Positions 16,177 through 24,069 are shown, numbered from the stretch's first letter. The stretch is DNA of 64,000 nt from Oscillospiraceae bacterium (GCA_009780235.1 WRAK01000003.1:1-64000), one strand, 5' to 3'. Notes: a model not told the origin generated them from the letters alone. Made by a program: numbers and translations.

Positions 16177-17691
16177 TCACCTCGTGATTGATTTCAGAAC
16201 CTCCGGGATGTAGTCTAATAGGTCGCTGGGGAGCATACTATACTCGCCCAAGGCTTCGGCGGCCAGGTCGCCGGCTTTGCCGTGCGCCCAGACTGCGGTG
16301 GTTATCGGCGATAGTGTTGCAATCATGCCCGCCAATACGTCTCCGCTGCCGCCTGTGGCCATGCCCGGATTTCCTGTTGTGTTGACGAAGACTGTGCCTG
16401 CCGAGACCGCTATAATTGTCCCCGGCCCTTTGAGTACCAGCGTGCAGTTATGCCGCCGGACAAAATCACGGGCAGCTTTGAGCCGGTCCCCATGAGAGAG
16501 GTCACCACCGAGGCGAGCGAACTCACCGTCGTGGGGGGTTAGAATTGGGCGTCGGTAGGGGGGAATCTCGTCCAGTACATCTATATGCCGGGACACGGCG
16601 TTTAGACCGTCGGCATCGAGGATAATCGGGACTTCAGAGGTGCGGATTAGGTCGCAGACGAGTTCGTCTAGCTCCGGGCTTTGCCCCATGCCGGGGCCGA
16701 TGAGAAGTTTGTCCATGCCTTGTAATCGCTCTAAAATGATGGGAAGGGCTTCTTTGCTTATCTTCCCATTGGTGCTGGGTAGCGGGAATGGCATAGCCTC
16801 CAAGTTTTGAGCGGCAACGATGGGGTAGATTTCTTCGGGGACGCCCATGAAGACAAGGCCTGCACCGCTGCGGAGTGCGGCTTTTGCGGCGAGGGTGAGT
16901 GCGCCGGTGTAGCCGACGGAGCCGCCGATTAGTAGGAGTTTTCCGGCATTGCCTTTGTGCATGAGATGGTGGCGGGCAGGTAGACTGACGCGATTGGCTG
17001 TGATTAGGTGTGTTTTGGTTGGTGGAACGATTAGAGATTTCGGAATGCCGATATTTACGATTTTGACCTCACCTGCGTATAGGATGCCTTGTCCGACAAA
17101 ACTGCCGGGTTTGGGGAGGGTGAAAGTTACGGTATAATCCGCTTCAACGGCTGTGCCGAGGATACGCCCCGTGTCGGCCTCGATACCGCTGGCGATGTCA
17201 ACGGAAATGACGGGGGAAACAGGGTAGCCACAGGTGATTTCGTTGATGAACCCTATTGTATCTTCTGCATTGCCCTGCACTTCGGCGTTTAGCCCTATGC
17301 CGAAAATAGCGTCAATGATAACGCCGGGGGTGTCTGTGAAAGTATCTGCATGGAAAAATTTCGGGTCAAAAGTCTCCAGCGCCCCACCCAACTCTTCCAA
17401 CCGCCGTTCCATCTCCCTCGCATCCTCACTAAGCTTTTCCCGTTCCGTCACAAGACAGACCCGCACGCTATACCCATCCTTCATTAGTGCAACGGCAGTC
17501 GCAATCCCGTCCCCGCCGTTGTTGCCGCTGCCGCAGAAGATGAGGGCGTGCTTATTCTCGCCCATGACCTCCTTTGCGAGCTCTGCGATGTGGGCGGCGG
17601 CGTTTGTCATGAGCGTGGTGGAGGGGATGCCCGCTTGTTCGATGGCGAGGCGGTCGAGTTTTTGCATTTCGGCGGCGGTTGCGAGTTTCAT
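16177..17691 (-). CDS. nnr: bifunctional NAD(P)HX epimerase / ADP-dependent NAD(P)HX dehydratase
   Basis: This 504-aa fusion repairs hydrated, inactive NAD(P)HX. The N-terminal YjeF_N epimerase domain (1-210) has GSGNNGGDGIATA near residue 54. The C-terminal ribokinase-like dehydratase domain (about 225-500) has KGNAGKLLLIGGS, IGPGMGQ, LTPHDGEFARL, KGPGTII and the end motif TGGSGDVLAGMIA. AAGGAGG lies 9 bases before the start. The lipoprotein gene follows after 4 bases. A minus-strand terminator just upstream isolates it from the antisense RNA at 17715. Confidence 0.93.
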   Translation of the reverse strand: MKLATAAEMQKLDRLAIEQAGIPSTTLMTNAAAHIAELAKEVMGENKHALIFCGSGNNGGDGIATAVALMKDGYSVRVCLVTEREKLSEDAREMERRLEELGGALETFDPKFFHADTFTDTPGVIIDAIFGIGLNAEVQGNAEDTIGFINEITCGYPVSPVISVDIASGIEADTGRILGTAVEADYTVTFTLPKPGSFVGQGILYAGEVKIVNIGIPKSLIVPPTKTHLITANRVSLPARHHLMHKGNAGKLLLIGGSVGYTGALTLAAKAALRSGAGLVFMGVPEEIYPIVAAQNLEAMPFPLPSTNGKISKEALPIILERLQGMDKLLIGPGMGQSPELDELVCDLIRTSEVPIILDADGLNAVSRHIDVLDEIPPYRRPILTPHDGEFARLGGDLSHGDRLKAARDFVRRHNCTLVLKGPGTIIAVSAGTVFVNTTGNPGMATGGSGDVLAGMIATLSPITTAVWAHGKAGDLAAEALGEYSMLPSDLLDYIPEVLKSITR

Positions 17692-17713
17692 TTGTATGAC
17701 CTCCTTGTGAAAA

Positions 17714-17738
17714 AAGCCTGTTTTATGAAAAACAGGCT
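17714..17738 (-). terminator. intrinsic terminator of the antitoxin RNA (minus strand)
   Basis: Read on the minus strand this is AAGCCTGTTTT, loop, AAAACAGGCTT with the final T-run continuing to TTTTTT. It stops leftward transcription before the nnr gene, exactly where the antisense RNA from the promoter at 18025 would need to end. Confidence 0.75.
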
Positions 17739-17766
17739 TGTCCAGGTCGCAAAGACCTGTTATAAT
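17738..17766 (+). promoter_or_regulatory. promoter of the type I toxin mRNA
   Basis: TTGTCC (17738-17743) and a perfect TATAAT (17761-17766) are spaced by 17 bases. The predicted transcript starts near 17773, giving a leader that begins GGAATTGCCGCT. Confidence 0.65.
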
Positions 17767-17794
17767 GTTTTAGGAATTGCCGCTAGGCGACTTG

Positions 17795-17820
17795 GTCACG
17801 CCCTTGTGAAAGGGGGTGAC
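17795..17820 (+). promoter_or_regulatory. hairpin sequestering the toxin ribosome-binding site
   Basis: GTCACGCCCTT (17795-17805) pairs with AAGGGGGTGAC (17810-17820) around a GTGA loop, with one G-G mismatch. The 3' arm is the Shine-Dalgarno region of the toxin, 3 bases from its GTG. Such self-inhibited leaders are common in type I toxins (established for several families; inferred here). Confidence 0.6.
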
Positions 17821-17823
17821 GCT

Positions 17824-17907
17824 GTGGTTACATATGTGGAGCTGTTTCAGTTCGGCATGTTGATTGTAGCAGTTGTTGCTCTGTGCTTACAGCATAGACG
17901 TAAATAA
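17824..17907 (+). CDS. holin-like type I toxin peptide (27 aa)
   Basis: The peptide starts with GTG and reads MVTYVELFQFGMLIVAVVAL, then CLQHRRK. This is the classic form of the putative holin-like (Hol-Tox) type I toxins of Firmicutes: MVTY start, one hydrophobic helix and a short basic tail. It would insert in the membrane and depolarise or arrest the cell when unregulated (family knowledge). A promoter, a sequestered ribosome-binding site and an overlapping antisense RNA complete the locus. It is too short for ordinary gene callers. Confidence 0.75.
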   Translation: MVTYVELFQFGMLIVAVVALCLQHRRK

Positions 17908-17909
17908 CA

Positions 17910-17938
17910 CGAGACGCCTTAGTACTTAAGGCGTCTCG
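17910..17938 (+). terminator. hairpin at the end of the toxin mRNA
   Basis: A perfect 11-bp stem (CGAGACGCCTT / AAGGCGTCTCG) with a 7-base loop starts 3 bases after the toxin stop. It lacks a T-run on the plus strand, so it may act partly as a 3'-end stabiliser or as a structured part of the antisense RNA. Confidence 0.5.
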
Positions 17939-17996
17939 AACCCAATTACAGGACCGAGCCGCCCTGCGAAAAGCGGCAATTCCCTTTTGTATGTCT

Positions 17997-18025
17997 ATTT
18001 TATCATATATGAGAAACTATGTCAA
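17997..18025 (-). promoter_or_regulatory. strong promoter of the antitoxin RNA
   Basis: On the minus strand, perfect TTGACA (18025-18020), a 17-base spacer and TAAAAT (18002-17997). It is a stronger match than the toxin promoter, as expected when the antitoxin RNA must be in excess. Confidence 0.75.
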
Positions 18026-18049
18026 TCCCGGATAAAGGAGCAAAGATAG

Positions 18050-19075
18050 ATGAAAGAACAACTAACCGCCCTGAAACACGAAGCCTTAGCGGCCATTGCG
18101 GGAGCTGAGGATTTACAGAGCCTCGAAGCACTCCGCGTCCGATTCTTGGGCAAAAAGGGAGAGCTTACCGCCATCTTGAAGCAGATGGGCGGACTTTCGG
18201 CGGAGGAGCGGCCCGTTATCGGGCAGATGGCCAATGCGCTCAGCGAAAAACTCACGGGTGCCATCGCCGCACGGCGGGAGGCCTTGGAGGCCGTGGCTCT
18301 GGACGCACAGCTAGTGCGGGAGAAGCTAGATATCACCATCCCCGGTACGCGGGAGGCGGTGGGGAAGCAACATGTCATGCGCAAGACGCTGGACGAGGCA
18401 TTAGATATTTTTATCGGCTTGGGCTTTTCCATTGCCGAGGGGCCGGAGGTGGAGCTTGCGGTCAACGTGTTTGATAAGCTCAACACCCCAGATGCGCATC
18501 CGTCCCGTGATTGGAGCGATACGTTTTACTTCGACCGTGACAGCGAGTATGTGCTCAGGACGCAGACCTCGCCTGTGCAGGTGCGGGTGATGGAGAATCA
18601 GAAGCCGCCTATCCGTGTGGTCTCCCCGGGGCGGGTGTATCGGAAAGATGAAGTAGATGCCACGCATTCGCCGATGTTCCATCAAATTGAGGGCTTGGTG
18701 GTGGACAAGGGCATCACCATGGCCGATTTGAAGGGGACGCTGAACGCGCTGGTCGAACAGCTCTACGGTGTGGGGACAGCGACACGGTTCCGGCCGCACC
18801 ATTTCCCGTTTACGGAGCCGTCTTGCGAGGTAGATTGTCAATGTTTCAAGTGCCGCGGCAAAGGTTGCCCCATGTGCAAGGGTGAGGGTTGGATTGAACT
18901 GCTGGGGGCGGGCATGGTGCATCCGAATGTGCTCCGTAATTGCGGCATTGACCCGGAGGTATATACCGGGTTCGCTTTCGGTATCGGCTTGGATCGGATG
19001 ACGATGATGCGCTATAATATCAGCGATTTGCGCTTGATTTTTGAGAATGATTTGCGGTTCTTACGGCAGTTTTAA
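18050..19075 (+). CDS. pheS: phenylalanyl-tRNA synthetase alpha subunit
   Basis: This 341-aa class II synthetase subunit charges tRNA-Phe as an alpha2beta2 enzyme with PheT. The N-terminal coiled coil (1-85) contacts tRNA. The catalytic core includes EGPEVELAVNVFDKLN, TSPVQVRVM, HQIEGLVVDKG (motif 2 region) and the motif 3 end GFAFGIGLDRMTMMRY. A cysteine-rich insert CFKCRGKGCPMCKGEGW precedes motif 3, as in many Clostridia. GGAG precedes the ATG. A family A repeat lies between pheS and pheT. No T-box leader is visible upstream. Confidence 0.94.
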   Translation: MKEQLTALKHEALAAIAGAEDLQSLEALRVRFLGKKGELTAILKQMGGLSAEERPVIGQMANALSEKLTGAIAARREALEAVALDAQLVREKLDITIPGTREAVGKQHVMRKTLDEALDIFIGLGFSIAEGPEVELAVNVFDKLNTPDAHPSRDWSDTFYFDRDSEYVLRTQTSPVQVRVMENQKPPIRVVSPGRVYRKDEVDATHSPMFHQIEGLVVDKGITMADLKGTLNALVEQLYGVGTATRFRPHHFPFTEPSCEVDCQCFKCRGKGCPMCKGEGWIELLGAGMVHPNVLRNCGIDPEVYTGFAFGIGLDRMTMMRYNISDLRLIFENDLRFLRQF

Positions 19076-19078
19076 ATT

Positions 19079-19156
19079 TGTAGGGGCGGCCAATGGCCGT
19101 CCGTATCGGACGTTTGATATCATATCGGGGGCGGACGGCCAATGGCCGCCCCTACA
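19079..19156. repeat. family A palindromic repeat between pheS and pheT
   Basis: TGTAGGGGCGGCCAATGGCC faces GGCCAATGGCCGCCCCTACA, 78 bp in all. The two halves are near-perfect mirror images and each is also a hairpin (GGCGGCCAATGGCCGCC). Confidence 0.88.
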
Positions 19157-19179
19157 ACGCATATGTGAGAGGTTATAAT

Positions 19180-21573
19180 ATGAAATTATCGAAAAAATGG
19201 CTGGCGGATTTTACAAATATCACGGCGGACGATAAAGAATACGCTGATCGGCTTACGATCACCGGCTCCAAAGTCGAGGGGACGGCGGATTTGGGGGCCG
19301 ATGTCAAAAATGTAGTGCTGGGGAAGATGATCAGCGTCGAGCGGCATCCTGATGCGGATTCTCTGTGGGTTTGCACGGTGGATATCGGGGCGGCCGATCC
19401 TACCGTGATTGTTACGGGGGCGGATAATCTGAAAGCCGGGGACGTTTGTCCTGTGGCTTTGCATAAGTCCAAATTGCCCTGCGGGAAAGAGATTAAGAAG
19501 GGCAAGATTCGGGGCGTGGAATCGAATGGGATGCTCTGTTCTTTGGATGAGCTGTGTTTGGATTTGCACGACTATCCGCACGCCGCCGAGGATGGGATTT
19601 TGGTGTTTACGGCGGATGAAATCAAAGGGTTTCAGCTCGGTGATGACATTCGGCCTGTGTTCGGAATGGACGATAAGGTCGTGGAGTTTGAAATCACCAG
19701 TAATCGGCCGGATTGTCTGTCTGTGATTGGCCTTGCCCGTGAGTCGGCGGCGAGTTTTGATGTGCCGATGACGGTAAAGGAGTCGGTCGTGCAAGGATCT
19801 GGCGGGGACATTCTTGACTATTTGGACGCGGAGATTTGGGACGAGGATTTGTGCCGCCGCTTTACGGCACGAGTGGTGAAAAATGTCAAAATTGCGCCCA
19901 GTCCGGTGTGGATGCGGCAGCGGCTCCGTGCGGCAGGGGTGCGGCCGATTAATAATATCGTGGACATTACAAACTATGTGATGCTGGAATACGGCCAGCC
20001 GATGCACGCCTTTGACCACGCTTGTTTGCAGGGCGGGCAGATTATTGTGCGCCGCTCCGGGTCGGGGGAGATAATTCGAACGCTTGACGGCGTGGATCGG
20101 GAATTGGATGATGCGCTGGTGATTGCGGATGAGGAAAAAGCCGTGGGTATAGCCGGGGTCATGGGCGGTGCCCGTAGTGAGATTACGGATTCTACCACGA
20201 CGGTGGTGTTTGAGTCGGCGAACTTCAACGGCGTGAGTATCCGTAAAACGGCGGCCCGGCTCGGGATGCGGACGGATGCGTCCGGTCGGTTTGAAAAAGG
20301 GCTTGACCCCATGAGTACGCTGCCCGCCGTCCAGCGGGCGTGTGAGCTGGTGGAACTTCTGGGTGCGGGCGAGGTTGTGGACGGTATCGTGGACGTGATT
20401 GCGTCTGACCGTTTGCCTGTTAGCTTGCCGCTAGAGGCCGATAAAATCAACGCCCTGCTGGGGACGAAGATTTCCCGTGACAACATGGCGGCAATTTTGG
20501 AAAAAGTAGGATTTACCGTTGACAATAGCAATCTGGTGACCGTCCCGTCTTGGCGGTTGGATGTGCATCAGTGGGCCGATTTGGCGGAGGAAGTGGCACG
20601 GTTTTATGGATATAATGTAATCCCCGCCACGATGATGCGGGGGGCCGCCGTGCAGGGTGGGTTTAATCCGCGGCAGAAGCTGGAACGGCAAGTCGGGGTT
20701 TTGCTTCGCAACCTCGGTTACAATGAAATTTTGACCTACACGTTCACCGGGCAGGTCGCCTATGACAAGGTGCGCCTCTCCGCCGATGCGCCGGAGCGGA
20801 ACAGTCTCACTATCCTCAACCCACTAGGCGAGGACACCAGCCGGATGCGGACAATTGCCATGCCTGCGATGTTGGAAACGCTGGCACGTAACGCCAGTTA
20901 CCGCAACGAATCAGCTCGACTCTATGAGTTGGGGCGGGTATATCTGCCGAACGCCGAGAGCGAGACGCTCTGCGATGAGCGGCTGCATTTGACGCTGGGT
21001 GCGTATGGTAACGGTGCGGACTTCTTCGCTCTCAAGGGGGCCGTGGAGGCTTTGTTGGAGGACTTACGGATTACGGGTGTCATCTGGACGGCGAAATCGG
21101 ACGACCCGATTTATCACCCCGGCCGGTGTGCGGAGCTTGCCGTGGATGATCAGGTGTTGGGCCGCTTGGGGCAAGTGCATCCGTTGACGTGTAAGAACTT
21201 TGGCTTGGAGGGTGAGGTATTCGCCGCCGAGCTCGATTTGGAGGAACTCTTTGCCGCCATGGGGCCAGAGCGGACCTATGTGCCGCTGCCGCGCTTCCCC
21301 GCCGTGACACGAGATATCGCCGTGGTCTGTGACGAGCATGTCACGGCGCAGGAGTTGCAGGCGGTCATCGCCGGAGCGGGGGTGAAGAAGTTGGTGGAGA
21401 GCCGCTTGTTCGATGTTTATACTGGTACGCCGATTCCGGCAGGAAAGAAGAGCATGGCCTTTGCACTTCAGTATCGGGCGGAGGACAGAACGCTCACCGA
21501 TGAGGACGCAGACGGGGCCACAGCTAAGATTTTAACGGCCTTGGAAACGAAACTTGGTGCCGTGATTCGGTAA
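19180..21573 (+). CDS. pheT: phenylalanyl-tRNA synthetase beta subunit
   Basis: This 797-aa protein starts at 19180 (MKLSKKWLADFTNITAD), chosen because GAGAGG lies upstream and the reading frame before it runs through a repeat. Its domains in order are the tRNA-binding OB fold (about 40-150; HPDADSLWVCTVDIG), B3/B4 editing domain (about 210-390, RPDCLSVIGLARE and FEKGLDP), B5 (about 400-470), catalytic-like core, and the ferredoxin-fold anticodon-binding domain at the end (RFPAVTRDIAVVCDE). Length is normal for bacterial PheT. Confidence 0.94.
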   Translation: MKLSKKWLADFTNITADDKEYADRLTITGSKVEGTADLGADVKNVVLGKMISVERHPDADSLWVCTVDIGAADPTVIVTGADNLKAGDVCPVALHKSKLPCGKEIKKGKIRGVESNGMLCSLDELCLDLHDYPHAAEDGILVFTADEIKGFQLGDDIRPVFGMDDKVVEFEITSNRPDCLSVIGLARESAASFDVPMTVKESVVQGSGGDILDYLDAEIWDEDLCRRFTARVVKNVKIAPSPVWMRQRLRAAGVRPINNIVDITNYVMLEYGQPMHAFDHACLQGGQIIVRRSGSGEIIRTLDGVDRELDDALVIADEEKAVGIAGVMGGARSEITDSTTTVVFESANFNGVSIRKTAARLGMRTDASGRFEKGLDPMSTLPAVQRACELVELLGAGEVVDGIVDVIASDRLPVSLPLEADKINALLGTKISRDNMAAILEKVGFTVDNSNLVTVPSWRLDVHQWADLAEEVARFYGYNVIPATMMRGAAVQGGFNPRQKLERQVGVLLRNLGYNEILTYTFTGQVAYDKVRLSADAPERNSLTILNPLGEDTSRMRTIAMPAMLETLARNASYRNESARLYELGRVYLPNAESETLCDERLHLTLGAYGNGADFFALKGAVEALLEDLRITGVIWTAKSDDPIYHPGRCAELAVDDQVLGRLGQVHPLTCKNFGLEGEVFAAELDLEELFAAMGPERTYVPLPRFPAVTRDIAVVCDEHVTAQELQAVIAGAGVKKLVESRLFDVYTGTPIPAGKKSMAFALQYRAEDRTLTDEDADGATAKILTALETKLGAVIR

Positions 21574-21611
21574 TCTGCGATTTTTCTTTGCAATTCGGCA
21601 GGTAATTACTC

Positions 21612-21640
21612 TTTACAGCCGGGTAAAAATTTGATAAGAT
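21612..21640 (+). promoter_or_regulatory. promoter of the ireB transcript
   Basis: TTTACA (21612-21617) and TAAGAT (21635-21640) are spaced by 17 bases, 32 bases before the ireB start. Confidence 0.6.
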
Positions 21641-21671
21641 GGGATTAATAGATAATAAATGAGGTGGTCTC

Positions 21672-21923
21672 ATGGAAGCGTATACCCAAAAATTTGATGT
21701 GGTGAGCCGTGATATGGAGATTCGGGAGATTATGCACTCGGTGCATGACTCTCTGATTCAGAAAGGGTATAATCCCATCAATCAGCTTGTGGGGTATATC
21801 CTCTCGGAGGATCCCACGTATATCACCAATTTCAACAACGCCCGCACGCTGATTGCTCGGATTGACCGGGATGAGTTGTTGCGGGAACTCGTGACGCAGT
21901 ATTTGGAGCAGGAGCAAGCATAA
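21672..21923 (+). CDS. ireB: IreB-family regulatory phosphoprotein (DUF965)
   Basis: This 83-aa protein is near full-length and matches IreB: MHSVHDSLIQKGYNPINQLV, then GYILSEDPTYITNFNNAR and ARIDRDELLRELV. In Enterococcus IreB is a substrate of the membrane Ser/Thr kinase IreK and affects cephalosporin tolerance; the phosphorylated threonines are near the N-terminus there. GAGGTGG precedes the ATG. Its stop overlaps the start of the next gene by one base, so they are co-translated. Confidence 0.9.
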   Translation: MEAYTQKFDVVSRDMEIREIMHSVHDSLIQKGYNPINQLVGYILSEDPTYITNFNNARTLIARIDRDELLRELVTQYLEQEQA

Positions 21924-22255
21924 TGGATGTGCGTGTGATTTTGATTCCATGGGCGGTTGTCGCGGCGGTTGCCTTGTTGGCCGTTGCGATTGCGGTGTTT
22001 TTTGTGGTCTATGCGCTTCGGAAACGCGGACGGCAGGCGGCTGTAGATGTGATTGTGGAGCGGGATCCGTGGGGAGATGCGGTTTCGGAGCGGCTTGCGG
22101 CGGTGGAGACTTCTTTGACGGTGGAGAAAGTTCTGTCGGAAGAGAGCGAAGTTGCGCCGGAGGGAGAGGTTTCGTTGGAGGAAGAAGTTTTGCTTGAGGA
22201 AGTTGAGCCAGAGGAACAAGTTGAACCGGAAGAAACAGAGAACCCATCGGTGTAG
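21923..22255 (+). CDS. single-pass membrane protein with acidic tail (110 aa)
   Basis: The protein has one N-terminal membrane helix (residues 7-32), a basic turn (RKRGRQ), then a strongly acidic Glu/Val-rich tail (EEEVLLEEVEPEEQVEPEET). It overlaps ireB by one base. No family is recognised. The translational coupling to IreB suggests a membrane partner or a regulator of the same kinase pathway, but this is inference only. Its stop codon lies inside the terminator. Confidence 0.6.
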   Translation: MDVRVILIPWAVVAAVALLAVAIAVFFVVYALRKRGRQAAVDVIVERDPWGDAVSERLAAVETSLTVEKVLSEESEVAPEGEVSLEEEVLLEEVEPEEQVEPEETENPSV

Positions 22256-22270
22256 CCGATGGGTTCTTTC
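22241..22270 (+). terminator. intrinsic terminator of the ireB unit
   Basis: Perfect stem AACCCATCGG / CCGATGGGTT with a 5-base loop containing the stop codon of the preceding gene, followed by CTTTCT. Confidence 0.7.
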
Positions 22271-22274
22271 TATG

Positions 22275-22540
22275 GTTATTACGTTGGGTTTGCCTGCGGC
22301 GGGTCTACTTTTTGGGCGTATGCGCCGTGCGCGCGGACGGGGTGGTTGTGTGTGCGGAGGCCCTCCAAATCCCCAACACACCCACAGCGCGATCCCCTTT
22401 TGCCGCAACTCTGCTCCGGCGAACGAGCCGGAAAATGACGTGCTATAAATTACCACGAACGTAAAGTCAAAGGATGAGATTCTAAAGAGAAACTTTGCCG
22501 AGACAAAGAAAGTAGGCCCCGCCGGCAGGCGAACCAATGT
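22275..22540. repeat. family C/D repeat, plus copy with divergent middle
   Basis: The segment runs from TTACGTTGGGTTTGCCTGCG to CCCCGCCGGCAGGCGAACCAA. 22425-22510 is the inverse of 12641-12722 (ACGAACGTAAAGTCAAAGGA, GAGATTCTAAAGAGAAACTT). The two ends contain the CTACTTTTT and AAAGTAGGCCCCGCCGGC pieces seen in copies at 37050 and 57740, here about 190 bases apart. Nothing coding is supported in 22256-22624. Confidence 0.6.
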
Positions 22541-22624
22541 ATGAATCAAGAAAAAACAAACATACTCCCTCCCCCACCCGCATAAAAATACTAAAAGAAA
22601 TCAATCCACCGGGGGAATCCATAT

Positions 22625-23464
22625 ATGTTTGAACAACTCATCGGCGAATATACTGTAGAATACGCAAACACCAAAGTCGGCCGCCTCACCGTGTCAAGCC
22701 AAGGCCTCACCGCCCGCTTCATAGCCGAATGCGTCGTCGCCACAGCGGAGATACTGCGCCTCGCCGTCCTCGTGGGCGACCGCTATGTCATCCTCGGCGT
22801 CCTCCTCCCCGACGGCGACACGCTGCGCTTCACCAAAGCATACAGCAAAAACGACCTGCGTCTCAAAGGCCTCACCTCCATAGACGCCTGCCGTCTGGTC
22901 TCTAAACACGATGCCTTAGTCGCACCCACACCTATGCCTGCACCGGAGCCGAAACCTACGCCCACCCCTGCGCCGGAACCCGCACCCGTAGAGGACGATA
23001 ACAATCGTCCCGCCGCCGATATCACCGCGCCCACTCCCGACCTCGATTGGGAGCTTGTCCGCCCCCTCGACGAAGACGCCATCCTCTTCACCCACGCCGC
23101 CCAAATCCCTGCACCCGAACCCTTGGTTATAGAAGAACCTGTCCCGGAGCCTAAACCCGAACCCGCCCCGGAACTTGCAGCTGACCCCATCCCCGATCCT
23201 GCGCCTCCCCCGCCCCCCATTAAATGGACACCTCACCCCGCCCCCGGTATTCTCTTCACCGACCCCGACCTTGTCACGGCCAGCGCGAACATCCAAAACG
23301 CCATGACCCGCCCCTGCGGCAAGGACTGCATTGAACTCGCCGTCCCCTTTGAAGCGGGGCAGCCTTTCCCCCTCCTCCCCATTTTTTGCTTCGGCAAGGC
23401 CGCGGAGATTGCCGACAGGGCGTATCTCGTGTTTCGGATAAAAAATGGAAGTCTAGCCGAATAA
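22625..23464 (+). CDS. unknown protein with Pro/Glu-rich central linker (279 aa)
   Basis: There are three parts. The N-terminal domain (1-98) has a beta-rich look (IGEYTVEYANTKVGRLTVSS, then a repeated pattern ending TSIDACRLVSKHD). The central 100-120 residues are Pro/Glu-rich (PAPEPKPTPTPAPEPAP, then further PEPKPEPAPE runs), an extended spacer. The C-terminal domain (about 215-279) includes CGKDCIELAVPFEAGQPFPL. There is no signal peptide or membrane helix. The family and function are not recognised. The start at 22625 has a GGGGGAA upstream. The location next to coat-protein genes hints at sporulation but does not prove it. Confidence 0.65.
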   Translation: MFEQLIGEYTVEYANTKVGRLTVSSQGLTARFIAECVVATAEILRLAVLVGDRYVILGVLLPDGDTLRFTKAYSKNDLRLKGLTSIDACRLVSKHDALVAPTPMPAPEPKPTPTPAPEPAPVEDDNNRPAADITAPTPDLDWELVRPLDEDAILFTHAAQIPAPEPLVIEEPVPEPKPEPAPELAADPIPDPAPPPPPIKWTPHPAPGILFTDPDLVTASANIQNAMTRPCGKDCIELAVPFEAGQPFPLLPIFCFGKAAEIADRAYLVFRIKNGSLAE

Positions 23465-23476
23465 TGTGAATATTCC

Positions 23477-23524
23477 TTCCCTCCCGAGAGATACTACCCA
23501 CGTATCACACTTCACAGGAGGGAA
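23477..23524 (+). promoter_or_regulatory. stem hiding the ribosome-binding site of the coat-protein genes
   Basis: TTCCCTCC (23477-23484) is fully complementary to GGAGGGAA (23517-23524), the Shine-Dalgarno of the gene at 23531, across a 32-base loop. AATATTCC upstream can extend the pairing to GGAATATT after a small bulge. Confidence 0.4.
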
Positions 23525-23530
23525 TATTTT

Positions 23531-23716
23531 ATGCCAAGCTTAACATCAAAAGAGCTCACCGCCTTGGAAGACACAATAGGCAGCGAGCAAAACCTCGTCA
23601 AGAAGTTCCAAGCCCTAGCGTGTCTCTGCGACGACAGCAAAATTCAGCAGGAGCTGGAGGGCATGGCGCAAGTACACCAGCAACACGTCAATTCTCTGGC
23701 GAAATTCTTACAATAG
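23531..23716 (+). CDS. small helical spore-coat-associated protein (61 aa)
   Basis: Two amphipathic helices (LTALEDTIGSEQNLVKKFQA and QELEGMAQVHQQHVNSLAKF) resemble half of a CotF/ferritin-like helical bundle. It is followed 13 bases later by a CotF-type gene, as in many Clostridia where such pairs are expressed in the mother cell. It has a strong ribosome-binding site AGGAGGG. The specific function is unknown. Confidence 0.65.
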   Translation: MPSLTSKELTALEDTIGSEQNLVKKFQALACLCDDSKIQQELEGMAQVHQQHVNSLAKFLQ

Positions 23717-23729
23717 GAGGCCAAACACC

Positions 23730-24005
23730 ATGTCAAACCCCACAAGATGTGCCCAACTCCTGACCGAAAAGGAGATTCTGCAAGACTGTCTCAGCAGTCA
23801 AAAACACGCCGCCGCCACGTTTAACACATTCGCCGGAGAATGCGTCAACGAACAACTCCGCACGACTATGCTCAACATCCTAGACGAAGAACACAAGATG
23901 CAGGCGGATATCTTCAGCTGTATGCAATCCAACGGCTGGTATCAGGTCGAACAGGCCGACCAGCAGAAGATTCAGCAAGCGAAGCAGAAGTTCTGCGGGT
24001 GTTAG
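23730..24005 (+). CDS. CotF-family spore coat protein (91 aa)
   Basis: The protein is helical with the CotF signature order: LLTEKEILQDCLSSQKHAAA, then TFAGECVNEQLRTTMLNI, LDEEHKMQADIFSCM and NGWYQVEQADQQKI. Such proteins bind the spore coat in Bacillus and are widespread in Clostridia. The cysteine end FCGC may cross-link. AGGAGG precedes the ATG and a strong terminator follows. Confidence 0.85.
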   Translation: MSNPTRCAQLLTEKEILQDCLSSQKHAAATFNTFAGECVNEQLRTTMLNILDEEHKMQADIFSCMQSNGWYQVEQADQQKIQQAKQKFCGC

Positions 24006-24011
24006 ATGCAA

Positions 24012-24050
24012 AAATACGGTGCCGTTTCGATGCGGCACCGTATTTCTTTC
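24012..24050 (+). terminator. intrinsic terminator after the coat genes
   Basis: Perfect 13-bp stem AAATACGGTGCCG / CGGCACCGTATTT followed by CTTTCT. It also ends the convergent serpin transcript side. Confidence 0.8.
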
Positions 24051-24069
24051 TAATTGAGTACTTACGCGC

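Larger units (their letters stand above)
17715..17990 (-). ncRNA. antisense antitoxin RNA of the type I system
   Basis: A consensus promoter on the minus strand (18025-17997) predicts an RNA starting near 17990 and ending at the terminator at 17738-17714, about 275 nt. It is complementary to the whole toxin mRNA, including its leader hairpin and coding sequence. Its 5' region carries the same GGAATTGCCGCT (17983-17972) that begins the toxin mRNA (17773-17784). No coding sequence is apparent in it. Confidence 0.65.

Noticed and set aside
17700..18049. T-box or attenuator leader of pheST
   Set aside because: No T-box sequence (AGGGTGG-like) or specifier structure is visible; the region is fully explained by the toxin/antisense locus, which has promoters in both directions.
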